Assembly: GCF_001618685.1 (NCBI RefSeq)
Contig: NZ_CP014342.1
Span: 372,001 to 436,000, forward strand
DNA length: 64,000 bases
DNA from: Geobacillus subterraneus
GTDB taxonomy: Bacteria > Bacillota > Bacilli > Bacillales > Anoxybacillaceae
Reading direction: 5' to 3'
The notes beneath the pieces were generated by a model. The model saw nothing but the letters and a program-made list of their open reading frames with translations, was not told the DNA's origin and did no database searches. Positions 28,624-36,922 of this stretch are shown one piece after another; within the stretch, counting starts at the first letter, position 1; each line of letters begins with the position of its first letter. The translations under genes were made by a program, and so were the position numbers.

Positions 28624-28670
28624 AAACGGCATGTCTTGCAATGGAATGAAAGCCCGACATGCCGTTTCAC
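28624..28670 (+). terminator. Terminator of the DUF2325 operon
   Basis: Perfect 12-bp stem AAACGGCATGTC / GACATGCCGTTT just after the stop codon, with a 20-base loop; the T-tract is short (TTTCACC). Confidence 0.65.
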
Positions 28671-28767
28671 CTTGAAAGAAAAAACGTTCGGACGTTCTCT
28701 GCCTTGTCCTTGCGAGGGCGCAGTCAGAAACGTCCCATTTTTATCATATACTTATGGCAAGGTGTCG

Positions 28768-29047
28768 CTATTGGTGATCTTTTTTCTTGTTATCGCCTGT
28801 TTGTCGTTGCTGCTTTTGCAAGGCCAGCAGCACGTCGTGGAGATCGATCTGGCCGTCATGGTTCAGATCGGCGGGAGCCGCAGGCGGACCGTTGGCTGGC
28901 TTTGTATACTCGGCCAGCTTCTGCGTTTTGGAGATGTGGGACGTGTCTGGTTTGATGTTCATGAGAAAGTAAGGAGACAGCGATGCATATGGCGAAAATG
29001 ATGCTGATCGGAAGCGTGATCATCGCTCGTTTGCGCAAATGTTCCAT
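28768..29047 (-). pseudogene. Exported EF-hand/dockerin-repeat protein, probably frameshifted
   Basis: Two adjoining minus-strand frames look like one protein. The first, from ATG 29047, encodes a signal or anchor segment (KRAMITLPISIIFAICIAVSL). The second (28962-28768) is MNIKPDTSHISKTQKLAEY, a Pro/Ala linker and a single calcium-loop repeat DLNHDGQIDLHDVLLALQ, the pattern of an EF-hand or type I dockerin repeat. They are out of frame by one step around 28965-28985. A lost copy of a GCATC direct repeat would explain it, but that is conjecture. No good ribosome binding site is seen before 29047. If only the second frame is translated it would make a 64-residue cytosolic protein. Confidence 0.5.
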
Positions 29048-29183
29048 ATAATTTTTAGAAAATTTTAAACAAAAATGGTATATTACATTCGTCCTCCATC
29101 TTTTGGAGCACTGCCACGAAAAAGAAAGTTTCGGCAAAAAAAGCGATAAAAAAGCTCCGCCTTGGCAGCGGAGCGGGGAAAGG

Positions 29184-30158
29184 CTAACGGAGCGCCTGTT
29201 GAATCGTTTCAATATTTTCTTCCATCAAGTCGAAGTAATCACGGTGTTGATTCCTGTCTTCGTCAGTCAGCGTTTCAAGGTTGTGCAAATAGAGCGCCTT
29301 GGCGCCGATTTCATGCTGCACCATTTCCGCAGTTTTGGCTGGGATGTTGCGCTCAAAAAGAACATAGCGAATGTGATGGCGTTTTGCCCAATCGATGAGC
29401 GCGGCAAGCTCTTTTTGCGATGGTTCGTTTGTCGGTGACAGGCCGGATACGCTCCGCTGGCGGAGCCCATAGCGTTCCTCCCAATAACCGTAGGCGGCAT
29501 GGGCGACGAGAATGTCTTTTTTCGGCGCTGACTGCACGGTTTGTTGGAATGTTTGATCAAGCGCTTCTAGTTTTGCTTTTAAGGTGTTAAAGTTTTTCGT
29601 AAACATTTCTTTTTGCTCTGGTTTGAGCTCGATCAGCAGGTCGCGAATCTGTTCGGCGATCGTGATCGAACGGATTGGGTCAAGCCAGACGTGAGGGTCT
29701 TTGTCACCATGATTGTGTTCCCCTCCGCCGCCTTCTTCGGCGTTATGTTCATGTTCCTCTCCATGTTCTTCATGGGACGATTCAAGGAGGTCGATGCCGT
29801 CGGCAGCAGCGAGAAAGCGAACAGGTTCATTTTTTAACGTTTCTTTTAGCTTTTCAGCGAAAGGCTCCATGCCTTGGCCGATGTAAATGAAGGCGTCCGC
29901 CTCGGCGATCTGTTGAATCGTTTTCGTTGTCGGTTCGAACGTATGGGCTTCCGCTCCCGGCGGATAAACGTTATGGACCTCGACGGCATCGCCGCCGATT
30001 TTTTTCGTGAAATCTTCGAGCGGGTAGACGGTTGTATAAATCGTTAACGTTTCTTTCGCGGGTTGCGTCTCGTTCGGATTTTGGTTGCTTTGGCAGCCGT
30101 ATAGCAGGCCGAATAAAGCGAGAAATACGCATACAATCCATGATTTCGTTCTCATCAT
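29184..30158 (-). CDS. znuA: Zinc ABC transporter substrate-binding lipoprotein (ZnuA/AdcA type)
   Basis: High-affinity zinc-binding lipoprotein of cluster A-I. 324 residues; ATG 30158 follows AAGGAAGGAGCTC. The lipobox is GLLYGC with Cys near residue 21. The zinc-site histidines are visible: EAHTFEPTT, the His/Glu-rich loop (HEEHGEEHEHNAEEGGGGEHNH), DPHVWLDP, and AHAAYGYWEERYG with a C-terminal Glu/Asp region. No permease or ATPase gene is adjacent; the partners must be elsewhere. A Zur-type operator lies 40 bases upstream of the start, so expression is expected under zinc starvation. The adjacent truncated CobW-type gene belongs to the same zinc-limitation response. Confidence 0.93.
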   Translation of the reverse strand: MMRTKSWIVCVFLALFGLLYGCQSNQNPNETQPAKETLTIYTTVYPLEDFTKKIGGDAVEVHNVYPPGAEAHTFEPTTKTIQQIAEADAFIYIGQGMEPFAEKLKETLKNEPVRFLAAADGIDLLESSHEEHGEEHEHNAEEGGGGEHNHGDKDPHVWLDPIRSITIAEQIRDLLIELKPEQKEMFTKNFNTLKAKLEALDQTFQQTVQSAPKKDILVAHAAYGYWEERYGLRQRSVSGLSPTNEPSQKELAALIDWAKRHHIRYVLFERNIPAKTAEMVQHEIGAKALYLHNLETLTDEDRNQHRDYFDLMEENIETIQQALR

Positions 30159-30195
30159 GAGCTCCTTCCTTCGAAGAGATATGTCCTTCGTTATT

Positions 30196-30216
30196 ATATC
30201 GTAATGATTCCGATTT
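30196..30216 (-). promoter_or_regulatory. Zur box upstream of znuA
   Basis: ATCGTAATGATTCCGAT (plus strand 30198-30214) is a near-perfect TCGTAATnATTACGA palindrome, the B. subtilis-type Zur operator. Confidence 0.8.
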
Positions 30217-30235
30217 GAAAAGCATTTATCATTGC

Positions 30236-30664
30236 TTAAAGCGAAGGATGAAATGGTGGGAAAGGGTCTTTCCATATTGTCCAGTCCTCTTTCATTTCGT
30301 CATCTGTCAGCAGGCATTCATCAAGCGTCGCTTCAATCCGCCTGGCATCCATCTCGATGCCGATTAACACGAACTCGGTCATACGATCGCCGTATACGTT
30401 GTCCCAATTTGTGCGCAATGCGTCGTCTTCTTGAAGAATCTCACGAATGGCTTCTTCCGGATAGGTAGCCACCCATTGCCCGGCTCCTTGAATGGTAATG
30501 GACGTCCCAGCTTGTGATAACAGGCAGCACATGTCATTCCTCGAAGCAAGCCAAAAAAATCCTTTCGCCCGAACTACTTCTATTGGCCAATTTTCAAGCC
30601 AATTCAAAAACCGTTCCGGATGGAATGGCCGTTTTCTTCGATAAAAAAATGAGGAAAATGGCAA
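30236..30664 (-). pseudogene. C-terminal remnant of a CobW/YciC-type zinc metallochaperone GTPase
   Basis: 142 codons match only the CobW C-terminal domain: RRKRPFHPERFLNWLENWP, VVRAKGFFWLASRND, SITIQGAGQWVA and DRMTEFVLIGIEMD are signature segments of YciC/ZagA-type proteins. The N-terminal GTPase domain with Walker A (about 250 residues) is absent: 13 bases upstream is the end of yidD. The only possible start is a TTG without ribosome binding site. An internal deletion joining yidD's 3' flank to the middle of the gene explains this. Intact YciC proteins are Zur-regulated and near znuA-type genes, in line with the neighbour. Confidence 0.8.
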
Positions 30665-30676
30665 GGGGGAATACAG

Positions 30677-30916
30677 TTATTTTGTTTCATTAAGGTGCTG
30701 AGATGGTTCAGGAACAGGGTCGAACCCACCCGGATGAAACGGATGGCATTTCAAAATCCGCTTCACTGTCAGCCACCCCCCTTTGAGGGCGCCAAACCGT
30801 TTTACCGCCTCGAGCCCATAATTCGAGCAGGTCGGGTAAAAACGGCAAGTTGGCGGCTTAAGCGGGGAAAGAAATCGTTGGTAAAAACGGATGAGCATGA
30901 TCAACAACTTGGCCAC
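30677..30916 (-). CDS. yidD: Membrane protein insertion efficiency factor YidD
   Basis: 79 residues. GTG 30916 ([19 protein letters not shown]) is preferred because AAAGGA lies about nine bases before it; ATG 30925 is too close to that site. Family hallmarks are complete: [43 protein letters not shown]. YidD assists YidC/Sec insertion of inner-membrane proteins and is amphipathic, membrane-associated. Single gene, no anomalies, although its downstream neighbour is a truncated gene starting 13 bases away. Confidence 0.93.
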   Translation of the reverse strand: MAKLLIMLIRFYQRFLSPLKPPTCRFYPTCSNYGLEAVKRFGALKGGWLTVKRILKCHPFHPGGFDPVPEPSQHLNETK

Positions 30917-31158
30917 TGCAACCATTCCTTTCCGTCGTTGTCACTATTTCTACAATAGAATAAACCGCTTTTCCGTTCAAGGGAAATGGTGCGTTATGGT
31001 GAAAAGGCATTCGCCTCCAGCGGGTGTTTCGCCTGTCCCGCCGGCTTTGGAAGTCAAGGTCTTTCCGGCCGAAACGGTATGGAAGGCAAAAAAGATGCGG
31101 GACACCCCTCGTTTTGGTTATGATAAAAAAGAGAATACACGACTAAGGGGGATTTTGT

Positions 31159-31635
31159 ATGCCTTCACCGGTAGAAAGCTTTGAATTGGATCATTGCGCC
31201 GTCAAAGCGCCGTACGTGCGGCATTGCGGCGTTCACAAAGTCGGCAGCGACGGCGTTGTCAATAAGTTCGATATTCGTTTTTGCCAGCCGAACAAAGAAG
31301 CGATGGACCCGGCGGCCATTCATACGTTAGAGCACTTGTTGGCGTATACGCTGCGCAAACATGCGGCCAAGTACGATCATTTTGACATTATCGACATCTC
31401 GCCGATGGGCTGCCAGACGGGGTTCTACCTTGTCGTGAGCGGATCGCCGACCGTTGAGGAAATCATCGATTTGCTTGAGGAGACGATGAAAGACGCCTTG
31501 AATGCGACGGAAGTGCCGGCCGCCACCGAGCGGCAATGCGGCCAAGCGAAGCTGCATGACTTAGAGGCGGCGAAAGAGTTGATGCGCTTTTGGCTGTCGC
31601 AAGAGAAAACGGAGCTGAAAAAAGTGTTCGGCTGA
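31159..31635 (+). CDS. luxS: S-ribosylhomocysteine lyase
   Basis: Splits S-ribosylhomocysteine into homocysteine and DPD, the autoinducer-2 precursor, in the activated methyl cycle. 158 residues. The metal ligands are seen in the HTLEHLLAY motif (HxxEH) and the Cys of [12 protein letters not shown] near residue 126; the catalytic Cys is in [13 protein letters not shown] 31159 follows AAGGGGGATTTTGT. ytzI lies convergent downstream, the same neighbour as in B. subtilis. The gene links functionally to metK (45.5 kb), which supplies SAM. Confidence 0.97.
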   Translation: MPSPVESFELDHCAVKAPYVRHCGVHKVGSDGVVNKFDIRFCQPNKEAMDPAAIHTLEHLLAYTLRKHAAKYDHFDIIDISPMGCQTGFYLVVSGSPTVEEIIDLLEETMKDALNATEVPAATERQCGQAKLHDLEAAKELMRFWLSQEKTELKKVFG

Positions 31636-31644
31636 TGAATCGGC

Positions 31645-31680
31645 CGGCCCGAAAGCCGCTACTGCGGCTGTTTTGGGCCG
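31645..31680. terminator. Terminator between luxS and ytzI
   Basis: Nested stem CGGCCC/GGGCCG outside and AGCCGC/GCGGCT inside, followed by GTTTGTTGTTTG. Overlaps the end of the convergent ytzI gene. Confidence 0.6.
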
Positions 31681-31817
31681 GTTTGTTGTTTGTCGCCCCG
31701 TTCCTCGGGAAGCGGATCTACTGTATGTTTGTACCCGTACGCTTTCGAAGTGGTGACGACTGCCAACAAAAGAACGACCGCTACAATGATAAGACAAATC
31801 ACTAACGTCCAATACAT
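31659..31817 (-). CDS. ytzI: YtzI-type small membrane protein
   Basis: 52 residues starting MYWTLVICLIIVAVVLLLAVV: one N-terminal membrane helix, then TSKAYGYKHTVDPLP, the conserved tail segment of YtzI, and a hydrophilic end. ATG 31817 is preceded by an AAAAAGGCAGGCG-type weak site. Position next to luxS supports the name. Function unknown. Confidence 0.8.
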   Translation of the reverse strand: MYWTLVICLIIVAVVLLLAVVTTSKAYGYKHTVDPLPEERGDKQQTGPKQPQ

Positions 31818-31968
31818 GATGACGCCTGCCTTTTTTCTTTCCATTATATCATACGGGAACACGCGCACATTCATATTTCTGCTGCAATCGGGCAACCTAT
31901 TCAACGGCAAGGTTCGGCTGTTTCAATAACGGACAAGTTGGGTAAATCAACCATGGGGAGGAATGAAT

Positions 31969-32409
31969 ATGGCAAACCAATTAACGGACATTGTCAACAA
32001 GCAAATCGCGAACTGGACCGTGTTGTACGTGAAGCTGCACAACTACCATTGGTATGTCACCGGACCGCAATTTTTTACGCTGCATGAGAAGTTTGAACAG
32101 CTTTACAACGAAGCGGCCGGCCATATTGACGCGCTCGCCGAGCGGCTGCTGGCGCTTGGCGGCAAACCGGTGGCGACGATGAAAGGCGCATTGGAGCAAG
32201 CGTCCGTCAAGGAAGCGACCGGGACGGAAACGGCCGAGCAAATGGTCGCCGCGATTGCCGGCGATTTTGAGACGATGATCGGCGAACTGAAGGAAGGAAT
32301 GCAAGTGGCGGATGAAGTCGGCGATGAAACGACAGGGGATATGCTGCTTGGCATTCACCGGAGTTTGGAAAAACACGTCTGGATGCTGAAATCGTTTTTG
32401 GGACGGTAA
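31969..32409 (+). CDS. dps: Dps-family ferritin-like DNA-protection protein
   Basis: 146 residues starting [19 protein letters not shown] 31969 is chosen since GGGAGGA ends six bases before it (the ATG at 31963 touches that site). The inter-subunit ferroxidase site is visible: the His in [16 protein letters not shown] and the D/E of HIDALAER. Dps dodecamers oxidise and store iron and protect DNA in stationary phase. Equivalent of B. subtilis ytkB in the same gene order. A perfect terminator follows. Confidence 0.95.
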   Translation: MANQLTDIVNKQIANWTVLYVKLHNYHWYVTGPQFFTLHEKFEQLYNEAAGHIDALAERLLALGGKPVATMKGALEQASVKEATGTETAEQMVAAIAGDFETMIGELKEGMQVADEVGDETTGDMLLGIHRSLEKHVWMLKSFLGR

Positions 32410-32415
32410 ACGGAC

Positions 32416-32447
32416 AGGCTGCCCGTCACCCCACCGGGCAGCCTTTT
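32416..32447 (+). terminator. Terminator of dps
   Basis: Perfect 10-bp stem AGGCTGCCCG / CGGGCAGCCT followed by TTTTGCTTTT. Confidence 0.9.
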
Positions 32448-32551
32448 GCTTTTGTCGAAAAAAAGCATTGTTTAGGGAAAGCGCCGCGGCTTGCTTTGTC
32501 TCCTCGGCATAGAATAGTTACGCGTATTCTATGTCGAAGGAGGGGGGGAAC

Positions 32552-32947
32552 GTGAACAAGCCGATTCCGATGATCGGGGTTTCGCTGTTCGGTTCGCTCG
32601 TGTCACTGTTCGTCGGCAGCGTGGACACATTTGTAGTCATTTTGCTAGCGTTAGTGATCGTCGATTATATCACCGGTATTGTCGCGAGTGCGTTGGAAGG
32701 CAGGCTGTCAAGCCAGGTCGGGTTTCGCGGCATCGTCCGCAAATTGCTTATTTTCGTGCTTGTCGCTGCATCCCATCTCGTCGATTTGGCCATCGGCTGG
32801 GATATGCACTTAATTCGTGATGCGATCATATTTTTCTATATTGCCAATGAATTTATCTCGATTGTGGAAAACGCCGGACGGGCCGGCGTTCCGATTCCGG
32901 CCGTGCTGCGCAAGGCGATCGAGCTGTTGAAAGATGAGATGAAATGA
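32552..32947 (+). CDS. ytkC: Phage-holin-4-family small membrane protein (YtkC-like)
   Basis: 131 residues with three or four hydrophobic segments (FGSLVSLFVGSVDTF, VVILLALVIVDYITGIVAS, LLIFVLVAASHLVDLAIG) and an amphipathic C-terminal helix ending KAIELLKDEMK. This is the Bacteriophage_holin_4 pattern. GTG 32552 is chosen because AAGGAGGGGGG ends four bases before it. No endolysin or phage genes are nearby, and B. subtilis has ytkC at this place, so it is a chromosomal holin-like gene of uncertain role rather than a prophage part. Confidence 0.85.
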   Translation: MNKPIPMIGVSLFGSLVSLFVGSVDTFVVILLALVIVDYITGIVASALEGRLSSQVGFRGIVRKLLIFVLVAASHLVDLAIGWDMHLIRDAIIFFYIANEFISIVENAGRAGVPIPAVLRKAIELLKDEMK

Positions 32948-32979
32948 CCCCCGAAGGCTAGCTTGGCGGGGGATTTTTG
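32948..32979 (+). terminator. Terminator of ytkC
   Basis: CCCCCG / CGGGGG stem starting right after the stop codon, followed by ATTTTTG. Confidence 0.75.
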
Positions 32980-33041
32980 TGTACAATGCTCCTTTCGCAT
33001 TGACCGATGAGGATGAACGGTTGGCTCAGTCGCCAATCTCT

Positions 33042-33179
33042 GAAAGGCTGGTGAAAAATAATGATCGCTCCTAGCTGACGTTAGACCATGTGAAATGAGA
33101 AGCCGATGCCGCAAAATTTCTCTATTTGAGAAACAAGGCGGTGAAGCGGCTTGCTCCTTTCATCACCGGCCTTCTGAGG
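33042..33179. repeat. Dispersed structured repeat, copy 1
   Basis: About 137 bases clearly homologous to 62534-62670. Shared blocks include GGCTGGTGAAAAA, CCTAGCTGACGT, GAGAAACAAGGCGGTGAAGC. The ends are imperfect inverted repeats (AAGGCTGGTGA against TCACCGGCCTT), and the middle has the hairpin TTTCTC / GAGAAA. No reading frame is preserved between copies. It occupies the otherwise empty 32980-33347 stretch between ytkC and the next gene. Confidence 0.75.
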
Positions 33180-33347
33180 AAAACGCTGCATTGTACGTTT
33201 TCCGATTATGCCGGAGTGGCCCTCTTGCCTTATCGATCGCTTCCGCCGAAACGGCCACCTCATTTTGTTCGCCCATTTTCGTGAAATCCGCATATTTTTC
33301 CTAGATGGCCCCACACTAAACAAAAAGAGCAGAAGGAGTGGACGAGT

Positions 33348-33686
33348 GTGGCAGAAGAACGGAAAAAGACGTACTACGTCTCGATGGCAACCGGAGAAAT
33401 TTCTCAGTTGAAAACGGCGTCGCCATGGGACTTCCAAATTGAGGCAACCGACCGGGAAATCGCCGAGCTGCGCGAGTATTTTGACCAAAACTATTCGACG
33501 GACTGGCAGGCGTTTTGGCGCGCCCATGTGCCGTATGTCCAATATCATTACGACCGGGAAAATGACGCCTATGACCGAACGATGACGAAAATTTACGAAA
33601 TGATTTACCGGCTTGGCAATGACGAAGCGAAGGCGCATGTCCGCTCGCTTGGCATCCTACCTGAAGAAACAGAAACAAACGACTAA
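33348..33686 (+). CDS. Conserved-looking hypothetical protein
   Basis: 112 residues, GTG start with AGAAGGAG nine bases upstream: [20 protein letters not shown]. It is soluble and rich in aromatic and charged residues ([20 protein letters not shown], then [20 protein letters not shown]). The opening [12 protein letters not shown] looks like a beta-hairpin; the rest is helical. I recognise it only as a Bacillaceae hypothetical, without known function. It sits between ytkC and ytkD and ends in its own terminator. Confidence 0.8.
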   Translation: MAEERKKTYYVSMATGEISQLKTASPWDFQIEATDREIAELREYFDQNYSTDWQAFWRAHVPYVQYHYDRENDAYDRTMTKIYEMIYRLGNDEAKAHVRSLGILPEETETND

Positions 33687-33714
33687 AAAGCCGCGAATGG
33701 GGCGGCTTTTTTTG
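33686..33714 (+). terminator. Terminator of the 112-residue hypothetical gene
   Basis: AAAAGCCGC / GCGGCTTTTTTT stem starting at the stop codon with seven Ts. Confidence 0.9.
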
Positions 33715-33744
33715 TATAATGGGGAGAGGAAAGGGGAGAGTCCG

Positions 33745-34212
33745 ATGTATGAATTTCGTGATTACTACGGGCATCGCGTCCGGCTGGCGTTTGCGGACCA
33801 TCCGTTTTCCTCGGCCCCCGGGCATGTGTGGATCATTTGCCGCTACCAAGATCAGTGGCTATTGACAGATCATCCGCACCGCGGCCTCGAATTTCCCGGC
33901 GGCAAGGTTGAAAGCGGAGAAACGGCTGAGGCGGCCGCTGCCCGTGAGGTGATGGAAGAAACAGGCGGGGTCATTGGCCGTCTTTCCTATGTCGGCCAAT
34001 ACGAGGTCGAGCCGGATCTTGTGAAAAACATGTATTTCGCCAACATTACGGCACTTCTAGAGCGGGAATCGTATTGGGAGACGAACGGCCCGGTGCTGCT
34101 TTCGGCGTTGCCGGACCATATCCGCGACGATCGGCGCTTTAGCTATCTCATGAAGGATGATGTGCTTCCATTAGCGCTTGCGGAACTCAAACGGCGCGGG
34201 TGGATCGACTAA
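33745..34212 (+). CDS. ytkD: Nudix nucleoside triphosphatase YtkD
   Basis: 155 residues, ATG 33745 with AAGGGGAGAG upstream. The Nudix box [24 protein letters not shown] (consensus GX5EX7REUXEEXGU) is complete and lies at about residues 51-74. B. subtilis YtkD removes oxidised dNTPs (8-oxo-dGTP) and can act as an RNA pyrophosphohydrolase; the same order after dps/ytkC supports the identity. It faces the convergent ytlD gene with a terminator between. Confidence 0.92.
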   Translation: MYEFRDYYGHRVRLAFADHPFSSAPGHVWIICRYQDQWLLTDHPHRGLEFPGGKVESGETAEAAAAREVMEETGGVIGRLSYVGQYEVEPDLVKNMYFANITALLERESYWETNGPVLLSALPDHIRDDRRFSYLMKDDVLPLALAELKRRGWID

Positions 34213-34246
34213 TATTTGGCGGCCTTGTTTCGCCGTCGGCGGCAAA

Positions 34247-34286
34247 GCAAAAAGAGACGCCCATCGATCGTTCGCGAACGTCTCTT
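34247..34286 (-). terminator. Terminator of the ytlACD operon
   Basis: On the minus strand, AAGAGACG / CGTCTCTT with a 19-base loop, followed by TTTTGCTTTG, right at the ytlD stop. Confidence 0.85.
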
Positions 34287-35094
34287 AGCGGCGGCTGCTC
34301 CATTTTTTTTCGATCATCGCGACAAGCTGGTACATCACCGTCGACAGCAGCGCGACAATGAGTAAACTCATTAAGACGAGGGTAAAATTGAATACTTGGA
34401 AGCCGTAAATAATTAAATAGCCGAGCCCTTGTTTGGAAACGAGAAACTCGCCGGTGATGACGCCGACCCAGGCGAGGCCGACGTTTACTTTCAACGTGGA
34501 AATGATCGCCGGAAACGACGCCGGCAGCACCGCTTCTTTGAAACATTGGTAGCGGGTGGCGCCGAACGTCCGCAACACTTTCACATAGTTCGGGTCGACT
34601 TCTTGAAACGACGCATAAACGACAATCGTCGTAATGATGATCGAAATGACGACGCCCATGGCGATAATGGATGTAAACCCCGGCCCAAGGGCGACGATCA
34701 ACATCGGTCCGAGCGCGACTTTCGGCATGGCGTTAAAGACGACCAAATACGGATCCAGCGTTTTGGCGAGGCGTGGAAACCACCAAAGCAACGCGCCGAT
34801 CAGCGCGCCGCCGGCCGTGCCGATGACAAACCCGAGCATCGTTTCAAACAAAGTCGCCCACGTATGCGTGAGAAGAGAGTGATCGCCGATTTTTTCCAAG
34901 AACAGCTTGAAAATGGCGGACGGAGAGCTGAACAAGAGCGGATCGACCCAATGAAAGCGGCTCGCCGCTTCCCAGACGGCGAAAAAGGCGACAAGGAGTG
35001 CGGCTTGCCAAAGGCGGATCACGCGCCGCTCTTTGCGGAGTGCGGCAAGGTAGTTATGATGCAGCGAGCGGATGCGTTCATTAGACGGATTCAA
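34285..35094 (-). CDS. ytlD: ABC transporter permease (SsuC/TauC type)
   Basis: 269 residues, about six membrane helices. TTG 35094, inside the end of ytlC, has GGAG about 12 bases upstream (AAGGAGATGGAGGCCC) and starts [15 protein letters not shown]. The EAA loop expected of permeases that contact the ATPase is seen as [26 protein letters not shown]. Partner of the ATPase and binding protein encoded just upstream; transports an aromatic, sulfonate or pyrimidine-like anion by family analogy, exact substrate unknown. Overlaps ytlC by 14 bases. Confidence 0.9.
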   Translation of the reverse strand: MNPSNERIRSLHHNYLAALRKERRVIRLWQAALLVAFFAVWEAASRFHWVDPLLFSSPSAIFKLFLEKIGDHSLLTHTWATLFETMLGFVIGTAGGALIGALLWWFPRLAKTLDPYLVVFNAMPKVALGPMLIVALGPGFTSIIAMGVVISIIITTIVVYASFQEVDPNYVKVLRTFGATRYQCFKEAVLPASFPAIISTLKVNVGLAWVGVITGEFLVSKQGLGYLIIYGFQVFNFTLVLMSLLIVALLSTVMYQLVAMIEKKWSSRR

Positions 35095-35908
35095 GGGCCT
35101 CCATCTCCTTCCAAATGGATTGAAACAACGCGGAAAACGCCGAATGCTGGCGGGCGGCGAACGGTGGACAGTGCCGCAGCTCATCTGGAATGGCAAACGT
35201 CCGCACAAGGCGGCCTGGCCGCGGCGAAAACAAGAAAATGCGGTCGCTCATGGCGATGGCTTCCTCGATGTCATGTGTGACGAGCACCGCGGTTTTTTCG
35301 TATTGCTGTAACGTTTTCCATACAAGTTCTTCCAGCTTCAGTTTCGTCTGTTGGTCAAGGGCGGAAAACGGCTCATCGAGCAGCAACAGCTTCGGGTCGG
35401 TCGCCAACGTGCGCACGAGGGCGGCGCGCTGGCGCATGCCGCCGGACAGCTGGCTCGGATAATACGATTCGACGCCGCCGAGGCCGATCTCGGCCAGCAG
35501 GGCGAGCGCCCGCTCTTTTGTTTCTGGCGTCAACGTTCCTGTGATGTTGAGACCGAGCAAGATGTTTTCCTCGATTGTTTTCCATGGAAACAAGTAGTCT
35601 TGCTGAAGCATGTAGCCGACCGCGCGGCGGATCGGTGAATCCGCTCCGCCTGCCCGGCGCGCCATAGCGGCGTTCGTTTCCCGCGGCCAAAGCGGTTCGC
35701 CGTCGATGCAGACCGATCCTTCCGTCGGCTCAATGAGCCCGGCGATGATCGACAGCAACGTCGTTTTGCCGCAGCCGCTGGGGCCGAGAAAGGAGACGAA
35801 CTCTCCTTTCTCGACGGACAGCGACACTTGATCGAGCGCGGTGACGGCGGTCGTTTTCGTAAAATACGTGTGCGAGAGGCGGTCAATGGCAAGAAACATC
35901 CGATTCAC
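35081..35908 (-). CDS. ytlC: ABC transporter ATP-binding protein (SsuB/TauB type)
   Basis: 275 residues. Walker [10 protein letters not shown] near residue 42, Q-loop [10 protein letters not shown], signature LSGGMRQR, Walker [13 protein letters not shown] and the switch His in LVTHDIEEA are all intact. Start GTG 35908 ([16 protein letters not shown]) has a weak site; ATG 35899 is possible. An insertion ([19 protein letters not shown]) between the Walker A strand and Q-loop is longer than in many homologues. Middle gene of the ytlA-C-D operon. Confidence 0.93.
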   Translation of the reverse strand: MNRMFLAIDRLSHTYFTKTTAVTALDQVSLSVEKGEFVSFLGPSGCGKTTLLSIIAGLIEPTEGSVCIDGEPLWPRETNAAMARRAGGADSPIRRAVGYMLQQDYLFPWKTIEENILLGLNITGTLTPETKERALALLAEIGLGGVESYYPSQLSGGMRQRAALVRTLATDPKLLLLDEPFSALDQQTKLKLEELVWKTLQQYEKTAVLVTHDIEEAIAMSDRIFLFSPRPGRLVRTFAIPDELRHCPPFAARQHSAFSALFQSIWKEMEALESV

Positions 35909-35917
35909 CCGCTTTCG

Positions 35918-36922
35918 TTACTCATTCATCGCCTGTTTGGCAAACGATGAATCCACTAATGTTTCAAGATCGATGCGCTTCGGCAGTTCGCCGGCTTCAT
36001 CCATGATCGTTTGCAAGTGGTTCCATTCTTCTTCATCTAAAATCGGATCGGTCGCGTAGGTGCCTTGGCTTTTGTAGCGATCAACCACTTTTTCGATGAG
36101 GGCCAAATCGGTGTCTTTGAAATACGGCTGAATGGCTTTCGCGATGTCCGAGGCGCTGTGCGATGCCACCCATTGCTGGGCTTTGTAGATGGCGCGCGTA
36201 AATTTTTCAATGACGTCTTTGTTCGCTTTTATATAGCTTTGCTTTGCCATGTACGATGTGTACGGGACGCGTCCGGACTCGGTGCCAAAGGAAGCGACGA
36301 TGTAGCCTTTTCCTTCTTGCTCAAAAATGCTCGCGGTCGGTTCAAACAGCTGGACGAAATCGCCGGTCCCGCTCGCAAACGCGTTGGCGATGTTGGCGAA
36401 ATCGACGTTTTGAATGAGATGCAAATCGTTGTGCGGGTCAATGCCGTGTTGTTTCAGCACAAATTCGCCGACCATTTGCGGCATGCCGCCTTTCCGCTGG
36501 CCGAGAAACGTGCTTCCTTTCAACATCTCCCACGTAAAGTGGTCGATTTTTTTGCGGGAAACGAGAAACGTGCCGTCAGTTTGCGTGAGTTGCGCAAAGT
36601 TGATGACCGGGTCATCCGTCCCTTGCGCATAGACATAAATGGATGTTTCCGAGCCGACCAAAGCGATATCCGCGCCGCCGGACAGCAGCGTCGTCATCGT
36701 TTTGTCGCCGCCCCATGTCGTCGTCAGCTCGACATCGAGCCCTTCTTCTTTAAAGAAGCCTTTCGCTAAGGCGACGTACTGCGGCGCGTAAAAAATCGAG
36801 TGCGTCACTTCGGCGAGCCGGACGTTTTTCAGCGGCTTTTCTCCTTGGCCGTTGCCGTTGCCGCAGGCAGCGAGCGGCAGAAGGAGAAGAAGCGAGCACA
36901 ACCATGCGATCCATTTTTTCAT
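35918..36922 (-). CDS. ytlA: ABC transporter substrate-binding lipoprotein (NMT1/SsuA type)
   Basis: 334 residues. ATG 36922 follows AAGGGGGTAAGCCGC and gives MKKWIAWLCSLLLLLPLAACGNG: lipoprotein signal with LAAC lipobox. The mature part matches the NMT1/thiY-like binding proteins (LAEVTHSIFYAPQYVALAKGFF, then GLDVELTTTWGGDKTMTTLLSGGADIALVG). First gene of the operon, nine bases before ytlC. The substrate may be a sulfonate, nitrate-like or thiamine-precursor compound; the sequence alone does not decide. Confidence 0.92.
   Translation of the reverse strand: MKKWIAWLCSLLLLLPLAACGNGNGQGEKPLKNVRLAEVTHSIFYAPQYVALAKGFFKEEGLDVELTTTWGGDKTMTTLLSGGADIALVGSETSIYVYAQGTDDPVINFAQLTQTDGTFLVSRKKIDHFTWEMLKGSTFLGQRKGGMPQMVGEFVLKQHGIDPHNDLHLIQNVDFANIANAFASGTGDFVQLFEPTASIFEQEGKGYIVASFGTESGRVPYTSYMAKQSYIKANKDVIEKFTRAIYKAQQWVASHSASDIAKAIQPYFKDTDLALIEKVVDRYKSQGTYATDPILDEEEWNHLQTIMDEAGELPKRIDLETLVDSSFAKQAMNE

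Noticed and set aside
30891-31184. Plus-strand frame of 97 residues before luxS
   Set aside because: It overlaps yidD antisense and the luxS start, has no ribosome binding site and does not look like a protein.
32552-32947. Holin-like gene as a sign of a prophage
   Set aside because: No other phage genes are nearby, and the surrounding gene order is the ordinary dps-ytkC-ytkD chromosomal arrangement.
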